Part shown: positions 4,704-9,214 of the stretch, one piece after another
How the letters are laid out: each line of letters starts with the position of its first letter
Numbering within the stretch: the stretch's first letter is position 1
From: Actinomycetota bacterium
GTDB lineage: Bacteria > Actinomycetota > Thermoleophilia > Gaiellales > Gaiellaceae
DNA: 9,214 bases
Reading direction: 5' to 3'
Assembly: GCA_020029625.1 (NCBI GenBank)
Contig: JAIBJP010000070.1
Coordinates: forward strand, 1-9,214
The notes under the pieces: generated by a model
Told to the model about the DNA's origin: nothing
Databases searched by the model: none
Seen by the model: the letters and a program-made list of their open reading frames with translations, nothing else
Translations under genes and position numbers: made by a program

Positions 4704-6032
4704 GTGAAGGAGACCGCGCCCAAGGAGCTCTGGGGCGGGGAGACTAAGAAGGCCGTGGAGAACTTCCCGGTTTCGGGAGAGCCGATTCCCATCTCCGTCG
4801 CGCGCTGGCTCGGTCGCATCAAGGCCGCGGCCGCGCGCGTGAACGCTGAGCTCGGGCTGCTCGACGCCGACAAGGCCGAGCGGATCGCGTCGGCCGGGGA
4901 CAGGATCGCCGCGGGCGAGTTCGACGACCAGTTCCCGATCGACGTCTTCCAGACCGGCTCGGGAACGTCTTCGAACATGAACGCGAACGAGGTGATCGCC
5001 GCGCTTGCGGGCGAAGGCGTGCACGCGAACGACGACGTCAACATGGGCCAGTCGTCGAACGACGTCTTCCCGTCGGCGGTCCACCTCGCTGCTCTCGACG
5101 GCCTGGTGCACGACCTCCTGCCCGCGCTCGGCCGCCTCGCGGAGGCGCTCGATGCGAAGGAGCGGGAGTTCGCCGACCTGGTCAAGGCCGGGCGGACTCA
5201 CCTAATGGACGCAGTTCCGGTCACCCTAGGCCAGGAGTTCGGCGGCTACGCGGCCCAGGTCCGGCAGGGACTCTCCCGGGTGGAGGTGACCCTGCACCGG
5301 GTCGGGCAGATTCCGCTGGGCGGAACGGCAGTCGGAACGGGCCTGAACACTCACGCCGAGTTCGCCGAGCGGGTGCGGACGCGGTTGGCCGCCGAGACCG
5401 GCCTCACGATCCTCCCTCCCGCCGATCCCTTCGAAGCCCAAGCGGCACGTGACGCCCTCGTCGAGGTCTCCGGAGCGCTCAAGGTCGTTGCCGTCTCCTT
5501 GACGAAGATCGCCAACGATCTCCGCCTGATGGCCTCGGGCCCGCGCGCCGGGCTGGCCGAGATCGTCCTCCCCGAGCTCCAGAAGGGGAGCTCGATCATG
5601 CCGGGCAAGGTCAATCCGGTCATCCCCGAGGTGGTCACGCAGGTCTCGGCGCAGGTGATCGGCAACGACACTGCGATCACCGTCGGCGGCATGCAGGGCC
5701 ATTTCGAGCTGAACGTGTTCGTGCCGCTCCTGGCCCGCAACCTTCTCGACTCGATCAAGCTGCTCGGAAGCGCCGCTCGCCTCTTCTCCGAGAAGTGTGT
5801 CGAGGGGATCCAGGCGAATCAGGAGACCCTCCAGCGCTACGCCGAGCTGACGCTGGCCGCGGCGGCGGCGCTGAACCCGTACGTGGGCTACGACAAGGGG
5901 AGCGAGATCGTCAGGGAAGCCCTCTCCTCCGGCCGTTCGCTGCGCGAGGTGGCGCGCGACGCCGGGGTGCCGGACGATGTTCTCGACAAGGCGCTGGACT
6001 ACCGCGCGATGACGCGGCCGCACGACCGCTAG
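4704..6032 (+). CDS. fumC: Class II fumarate hydratase (fumarase C)
   Basis: This 442-residue class II fumarase catalyses reversible hydration of fumarate to malate in the TCA cycle, as a cytosolic homotetramer without Fe-S. Substrate-binding and catalytic blocks are in order: TGSGTSSNMN (84-93), GQSSND (115-120), GRTHLMDAVPVTLGQE (163-178), and GSSIMPGKVNP (295-305). By alignment with E. coli FumC, His166, Ser296, Lys302 and Asn304 are the active-site residues. PGKVNP and GHFELNV favour fumarase over aspartase, and LMDAVPVTLGQEF matches the mycobacterial enzyme. The frame is open upstream to 4545, but homology starts only near LWGGET (9-14). GTG at 4704 is chosen from this and from the -10-like TAGACT 7 nt before it. 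Against E. coli it is about 12 residues shorter at the N-terminus and 10 shorter in the loop before VHANDDVN. Confidence 0.95.
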   Translation: MKETAPKELWGGETKKAVENFPVSGEPIPISVARWLGRIKAAAARVNAELGLLDADKAERIASAGDRIAAGEFDDQFPIDVFQTGSGTSSNMNANEVIAALAGEGVHANDDVNMGQSSNDVFPSAVHLAALDGLVHDLLPALGRLAEALDAKEREFADLVKAGRTHLMDAVPVTLGQEFGGYAAQVRQGLSRVEVTLHRVGQIPLGGTAVGTGLNTHAEFAERVRTRLAAETGLTILPPADPFEAQAARDALVEVSGALKVVAVSLTKIANDLRLMASGPRAGLAEIVLPELQKGSSIMPGKVNPVIPEVVTQVSAQVIGNDTAITVGGMQGHFELNVFVPLLARNLLDSIKLLGSAARLFSEKCVEGIQANQETLQRYAELTLAAAAALNPYVGYDKGSEIVREALSSGRSLREVARDAGVPDDVLDKALDYRAMTRPHDR

Positions 6033-6080
6033 GGACGACGCGGGCAGGAGAGTTGCGCAGGCCCTGGAAAGAGGGCGGGC

Positions 6081-6443
6081 GTGACGACCGTCACGAAACC
6101 GCTTCTGCTTGCAGCCGCTGCGCTCGCTGCCTTCGTGCTCGTCTACCCGACGGCCCGCGAACGCATCCCGTCGCTGCACGTCCTGGGTAACCCCACGACT
6201 GGATCGGGCGTCTCCCAGAGCGCGGCGCAGATCTCGCCGGGCGAGTTCGAGCTGATCGAGGCAGGCCGCGCGCCGGCCGCTCTCCGCGCCTCCGTCGGCG
6301 AGCCCGCGAGCAAGAGCGAGACCACGGTCGAGGGTCTTCGGCTCGAATGCTGGTACTACGGAGTCGCGGGCTCGACCGGGGCGTACCAGCTCTGCTTCAA
6401 GAACGGCCGCCTCGCCACGAAGCTGCGCTTCGGCCGCGGCTAG
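6081..6443 (+). CDS. Small exported or membrane-anchored protein, possibly BamE/SmpA-like
   Basis: This 120-residue protein begins with a short positive end (MTTVTK) and a hydrophobic helix at about 7-22 (PLLLAAAALAAFVLVY), so it is a signal anchor or signal peptide. No lipobox cysteine follows, so it is probably not a lipoprotein. Residues 53-117 resemble the SmpA/OmlA/BamE fold by pattern: ELIEAGRAPAALRASVGEP, then a variable stretch, then LECWYYG and an AYQLCFKNGRLATKLRF strand pair, that is a G-x-(S/A) helix, a G-x-P turn, W-Y-Y, and a final F-x-x-G-x-L. Cys90 and Cys105 could form a disulfide outside the membrane. The start is GTG at 6081 after a purine-rich GGAAAGAGGG (6066-6075). That tract lies partly in a small hairpin, GCCCT-N6-AGGGC (6061-6076). 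The gene follows fumC by 48 nt and ends 3 nt from convergent lipA. The function is not established. Confidence 0.75.
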   Translation: MTTVTKPLLLAAAALAAFVLVYPTARERIPSLHVLGNPTTGSGVSQSAAQISPGEFELIEAGRAPAALRASVGEPASKSETTVEGLRLECWYYGVAGSTGAYQLCFKNGRLATKLRFGRG

Positions 6444-6447
6444 CCGC
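6436..6447. other. 12-bp perfect palindrome at the convergent stop codons
   Basis: GCGGCTAGCCGC is its own reverse complement. It contains the whole TAG stop of the 6081-6443 gene and the last base of the lipA stop. As RNA it could form only a 4-bp stem with a CUAG loop and is not followed by a T-run in either direction, so I do not call it a terminator. Confidence 0.4.
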
Positions 6448-7367
6448 TAGTAGGCGACCGCTCCTTGCCCCGTCGCGGCGGCGTGGCGTTGCTCGTCGGC
6501 GCGGTACGACGAGCGCACGAGCGGGCCCGAGAACACCGAGCCGAAGCCGAGTGCCTCTCCCTGCTCGCGGAACCAGCGGAACTCGTCGGGGTGGACCCAG
6601 CGGTCGATCTGCGCGTGGCGGGAGGACGGCTGGAGGTACTGGCCGATCGTGACGACGTCCACGCCGTGCTCCCGCAGGTCGCGCAACGTCTCGACGACTT
6701 CCTCGTTGGTCTCGCCGAGGCCGACGATGATCCCCGACTTGGTCAGGACGGGGTAGTCGGCGACCTCCTTGGCGCGGGCGAGGAGCCACAGCGCCTTGTC
6801 GTAGGAGGCCCTGGCCCCGCGCATGCGCCGGTGCAGGCGCCGGACCGTCTCGATGTTGTGGTTGAAGACTTCCGGTCGCTCGGCCAGGACGACGGCGAGC
6901 GCCTCCTCCTCGTGATCCAGGAAATCAGGCGTGAGCACTTCGATGCTCGCCTCCGGGAGCTTGTGCTTCAGAGCGCGGATCGTCGCCGCGTAGTGGGCCG
7001 CGCCCTTGTCCGGCAGGTCGTCGCGATCCACGGATGTGACCACGACGTGCTGGAGTCCCATCTGCGCTGCGGTCGCGGCCAGCCGAAGTGGCTCGAGGGG
7101 ATCAGGCGGATGCTCGGGTCTCCCCGAATGGACGTAGCAGTAGCGGCAGGCGCGCGTGCACGTGTCGCCGAGGATCTGGAACGTGGCGGTGCCGCGCCCC
7201 CAGCACTCGGCGATGTTGGGGCAGCGAGCCTCTTCGCAGATCGTGTGGAGCTGCTGGCCGTGGATGAGCTCCCGCACCTCGAAGTAGCGGGAGTCCGCGC
7301 TCGGCGCGCGCACCTTCATCCACGCCGGGCGGCGAGCCCGCTCAGCGACTGGCTGCGAGCTTTGCAT
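6447..7367 (-). CDS. lipA: Lipoyl synthase (radical SAM)
   Basis: This 306-residue lipoyl synthase inserts two sulfurs into protein-bound octanoyl groups, using S-adenosylmethionine and two [4Fe-4S] clusters. The auxiliary-cluster motif CEEARCPNIAEC gives Cys44, Cys49 and Cys55. The radical-SAM motif CTRACRYC gives Cys70, Cys74 and Cys77. The C-terminal RSSY motif, which supplies the serine ligand of the auxiliary cluster, is at 285-288. RRPAWMKVRAP (12-22) corresponds to the conserved RKPxWLKVRAP near the family N-terminus, so ATG at 7365-7367 is chosen. The frame is open to 7523, but the extra 52 residues are low-complexity and would lie inside lipB. The chosen start overlaps the lipB 3' end by 26 bp, with no clear ribosome site, which suggests coupling. 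Confidence 0.96.
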   Translation of the reverse strand: MQSSQPVAERARRPAWMKVRAPSADSRYFEVRELIHGQQLHTICEEARCPNIAECWGRGTATFQILGDTCTRACRYCYVHSGRPEHPPDPLEPLRLAATAAQMGLQHVVVTSVDRDDLPDKGAAHYAATIRALKHKLPEASIEVLTPDFLDHEEEALAVVLAERPEVFNHNIETVRRLHRRMRGARASYDKALWLLARAKEVADYPVLTKSGIIVGLGETNEEVVETLRDLREHGVDVVTIGQYLQPSSRHAQIDRWVHPDEFRWFREQGEALGFGSVFSGPLVRSSYRADEQRHAAATGQGAVAY

Positions 7368-8055
7368 GGGTGGGTTGTGCCCAGAGGCCCGCGCCGTCAT
7401 CCGCGGGAAGCTCCTCGAAAGCGAGTTGGAACACGTCCTCCAGCGCGGCGGCGGCGGCGGGTCGGACCTCGTCGACCGAGACGGGGCGGCCGAGCTCCCG
7501 GGCCATCGTCGTGAAGGCGGCATCCTCGAGGCCGCAGGCGGTGATCCAGTCGGTGAAGGGAGCGGGGTCGAGGTCGACGTTGAGCGCGTACCCGTGCGTC
7601 GTCACCCAGCGGGAGATGTGCACGCCGATGGAGCAGATCTTCCTCGGCGGGCTCTGGAGCCAGACGCCGGTGAGGCCGTCGATCCGCGTGGCTTCGATGT
7701 CGAAGGCCGCCAGCGTCCCGATGATCGCCTCCTCCAGGTCGCGGCAATAGCGCTTGACGTCACGCCCGTGCCGATTCAGGTCGAGGATCGGGTAGCAAAC
7801 GAGTTGCCCGGGCCCGTGGAAGGTGGACTTGCCGCCGCGGTCGGTCTCGACGACCTCGACGGCCGCGCCGGCCGGAACGTGGACCTCGCCCCCCTCGGTT
7901 CGCCGTCCCACCGTGATCACCGGGGGATGCTCGAGCATGACGACCGTGTCGGGAATGGCGTCCTGCGAGACCGCTCCGGCAAGCGCCCGCTGGAGCTCCC
8001 AGGCCTCCAGGTAGGGGGTCTCGCCCAGGTTCAGCAGGTATCCGGGCTGCGGCAT
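7342..8055 (-). CDS. lipB: Octanoyltransferase (lipoate biosynthesis)
   Basis: This 237-residue LipB transfers octanoyl from acyl carrier protein to the lipoyl-domain lysine of E2 and glycine-cleavage H proteins, the step before LipA. Visible family motifs are the MLEHPPVITVGRR block (40-52), RGGKSTFHGPGQLVCYPILDL (73-93) with His80, and RKICSIGVHISRWVTTHGYALNVD (138-161) with Lys139. TACGLEDAAFTTM (172-184) holds Cys174, the catalytic cysteine position; Cys174 and Lys139 form the expected Cys/Lys pair. The start is ATG at 8053-8055, 4 nt after the E2 stop, with only weak purine content upstream, consistent with translational coupling. The C-terminus (from about 215) is low-complexity and overlaps lipA by 26 bp. 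The order E2-lipB-lipA places cofactor assembly beside its substrate protein. Confidence 0.96.
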   Translation of the reverse strand: MPQPGYLLNLGETPYLEAWELQRALAGAVSQDAIPDTVVMLEHPPVITVGRRTEGGEVHVPAGAAVEVVETDRGGKSTFHGPGQLVCYPILDLNRHGRDVKRYCRDLEEAIIGTLAAFDIEATRIDGLTGVWLQSPPRKICSIGVHISRWVTTHGYALNVDLDPAPFTDWITACGLEDAAFTTMARELGRPVSVDEVRPAAAAALEDVFQLAFEELPADDGAGLWAQPTHAKLAASR

Positions 8056-8059
8056 GGGC

Positions 8060-9214
8060 CTATTCGGCCGATTCGTCCCAGTTCTCGAGCCGCTCGCGGA
8101 GATCGCGCAGGAAGCGGCCGGCGAGGGCGCCGTCGACGAGCCGGTGGTCGTAGGTGAGCGTGAGGTTCATGATCGAGCGAATCGCGATCGCGTCCTCGCC
8201 CAACTCGTCCTCGACGACCCACGGGCGCTTGACGACCGCATACGTACCGAGAATCGCCGCCTGGGGCTGGCTGATGACCGGCGTCCCGTGGAAGGTTCCG
8301 TAACCGCCCGGGTTCGTGATCGTGAAGGTTCCGCCCTGGACGTCGTCCGGCAGGAGCTGCTTTTCCCGCGCTCGCGTGGCGACGTCGGCGATCGCCTTGG
8401 CGACTCCGAGGAGGTTGAGCGTCTCGGCGTTCTTCACGACCGGGACGATGAGCCCCTTTCCGTCCGCGAGCTCGACTGCGAACCCGAGGTTCACGAACTG
8501 CCGTGTGACGATCGAGTCGCCTCGAATCTCGCCGTTGATCCATGGGTAGTCCTTGAGCGTCTCGACGACCGCGCGGGCGACGAAGGCGAGATAGGTCGGG
8601 TTCACGCCGTAGGCCTCGGCCCATTCCTCCTTCAGCTTCTGCCTGAGCGAGGCGATCTTCGTCATGTCGACCTCGATCGAGCTCGTGACGTGGGCCGACG
8701 TGTCGAGCGAGCGCCGCATGTGCTCGGCGATGCCCTTGCGCATCGCGCTCATCGGCTCCACGGTCTCGCCCGCGGCCGCCGGCGCGGCTGGGGGAGCGGC
8801 GGCCGGAGCCGGCGGCTGCTTCTGGGGCGCCGGTGCCGCAGGAGCCTGCGCCTCCTCCTCGGGAGATGCTGCTGGCGCCTGCGCGGGCCCGGATTCGATG
8901 TGCGTGAGGATGTCCTTCTTGGTCACCCGCCCGCCGCGGCCGGTGCCCTCGATCTGGGAGACGTCGACATCGTGCTCGGCCGCGATGCGCGCGACGACGG
9001 GCGAGACGAAACTCCCCTCCCGTCGCCCGTCGGCGTCCAGCTCGGGCGCGGCGGCAACCGGCTCGGGCGCAGCAGCAACCGGCTCGGGCGCAGCAGCAAC
9101 CGGCTGGGGCGCGGCAGCTTCCGGCTGGGGCGCGGGCTCGGGGGGCGCCTCCACGGTCTCGGCGGCCTCGGGCTGAGGCTCTCTGGCCTCTTCGACCTTC
9201 TCCGCTGTAGGAGT
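8060..9214 (-). CDS. sucB: 2-oxoacid dehydrogenase E2 (dihydrolipoamide acyltransferase), 5' end cut
   Basis: The frame is open to the window edge, so the N-terminal lipoyl domain or domains lie outside; 384 codons are visible. In order (fragment numbering): an Ala/Pro/Glu linker (about 1-65), a peripheral subunit-binding domain (69-106, FVSPVVARIAAEHDVDVSQIEGTGRGGRVTKKDI), a second Ala/Pro linker (109-150), and the acyltransferase domain (about 152-380) ending in TYDHRLVDG, with catalytic His357 and Asp361. E2 is the core of pyruvate or 2-oxoglutarate dehydrogenase and carries acyl groups on lipoyl arms. The visible part resembles the actinobacterial SucB/DlaT group, which can serve in the pyruvate complex as well. 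The symbol sucB is therefore the usual annotation, not proof of substrate. lipB follows after 4 nt. Confidence 0.93.
   Translation of the reverse strand, partial: TPTAEKVEEAREPQPEAAETVEAPPEPAPQPEAAAPQPVAAAPEPVAAAPEPVAAAPELDADGRREGSFVSPVVARIAAEHDVDVSQIEGTGRGGRVTKKDILTHIESGPAQAPAASPEEEAQAPAAPAPQKQPPAPAAAPPAAPAAAGETVEPMSAMRKGIAEHMRRSLDTSAHVTSSIEVDMTKIASLRQKLKEEWAEAYGVNPTYLAFVARAVVETLKDYPWINGEIRGDSIVTRQFVNLGFAVELADGKGLIVPVVKNAETLNLLGVAKAIADVATRAREKQLLPDDVQGGTFTITNPGGYGTFHGTPVISQPQAAILGTYAVVKRPWVVEDELGEDAIAIRSIMNLTLTYDHRLVDGALAGRFLRDLRERLENWDESAE
9041..9124. repeat. Four tandem 21-bp repeats in the E2 interdomain linker
   Basis: Units at 9041-9061, 9062-9082, 9083-9103 and 9104-9124 are in phase with the E2 frame. 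The middle two are identical, the first differs at two bases and the last at several. Each encodes a seven-residue Ala/Pro/Glu/Val unit of the form P(E/Q)PVAAA. Together they give a flexible linker, typical between E2 lipoyl and binding domains. Repeat number may vary between strains. Confidence 0.8.

Noticed and set aside
5226..6179. Open frame on the minus strand (317 codons) opposite fumC
   Set aside because: Shadow of fumC with Arg/His/Asp/Gly-rich content and no motif; the fumarase frame is certain.
6465..7514. Plus-strand open frame (349 codons) opposite lipA, and another at 7366-8157 opposite lipB
   Set aside because: Both mirror certain genes, are Arg/Gly/Val-rich and lack motifs.
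7368..7523. 52-residue N-terminal extension of LipA
   Set aside because: Pro/Arg/Ser-rich, lies inside lipB, and the family N-terminus fits ATG 7367.
8174..8186. GATCGC-rich palindrome (CGCGATCGCG) inside the E2 gene
   Set aside because: GATCGC strings are frequent in GC-rich coding sequence; isolated, in-frame and without context for a regulatory role.
8664..9176. Plus-strand Ala/Gly/Ser-rich frame opposite the E2 linker
   Set aside because: Low-complexity product of the repeats in the E2 linker read on the wrong strand.
1..9214. tRNA, rRNA, CRISPR, insertion sequence or phage genes
   Set aside because: No cloverleaf, regularly spaced repeats, terminal inverted repeats, transposase or integrase motifs were seen; nearly the whole window is covered by conserved metabolic genes.

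Overview
This is a GC-rich, tightly packed bacterial chromosome segment that carries central energy metabolism. I see no mobile element, CRISPR array, rRNA or tRNA, and no sign of a defence or otherwise exotic system. The likely source is a high-GC actinobacterium. The fumarase resembles the mycobacterial enzyme in its active-site segments, the order E2 - lipB - lipA is the actinobacterial one (dlaT...lipB-lipA in Mycobacterium), and 8 of the 12 chosen starts are GTG. A deep lineage such as Thermoleophilia/Gaiellales is my guess, and the window alone does not prove it.

Layout. Minus strand, 1-2862: nuoA-nuoB-nuoC-nuoD and the first 11 codons of nuoE, the 5' part of a complex I operon whose genes overlap or lie 3-49 nt apart. 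A 137-bp divergent intergenic region (2863-2999) separates it from a plus-strand block: an ErpA-like A-type Fe-S carrier (3000-3389), a thioredoxin-reductase-like ferredoxin-NADP reductase (3423-4430), a 68-residue zinc-ribbon protein (4487-4693), class II fumarase fumC (4704-6032) and a 120-residue exported protein that looks BamE-like (6081-6443). From the right edge, the minus strand carries a truncated 2-oxoacid dehydrogenase E2 gene (8060-9214), lipB (7342-8055) and lipA (6447-7367). This operon meets the plus-strand block tail to tail, with 3 nt between the two stop codons.

How the genes fit together. Complex I and LipA both need Fe-S clusters, which an A-type carrier delivers. The FNR exchanges electrons between NADPH and ferredoxin and could supply Fe-S assembly or radical-SAM enzymes such as LipA. 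LipB and LipA make the lipoyl cofactor for the E2 encoded just upstream of them. Fumarase belongs to the same TCA pathway as 2-oxoglutarate dehydrogenase. The theme is Fe-S/lipoate-dependent respiration and the TCA cycle.

The most interesting signal is in gene expression. Four genes (nuoA, erpA, the FNR, fumC) have a TANNNT -10-like hexamer 6-10 nt before the start codon and no clear Shine-Dalgarno sequence, which suggests leaderless or near-leaderless transcripts. nuoB, nuoD and nuoE, inside the operon, carry ordinary Shine-Dalgarno sites instead. The small zinc-ribbon protein and the BamE-like exported protein are the least characterised products.
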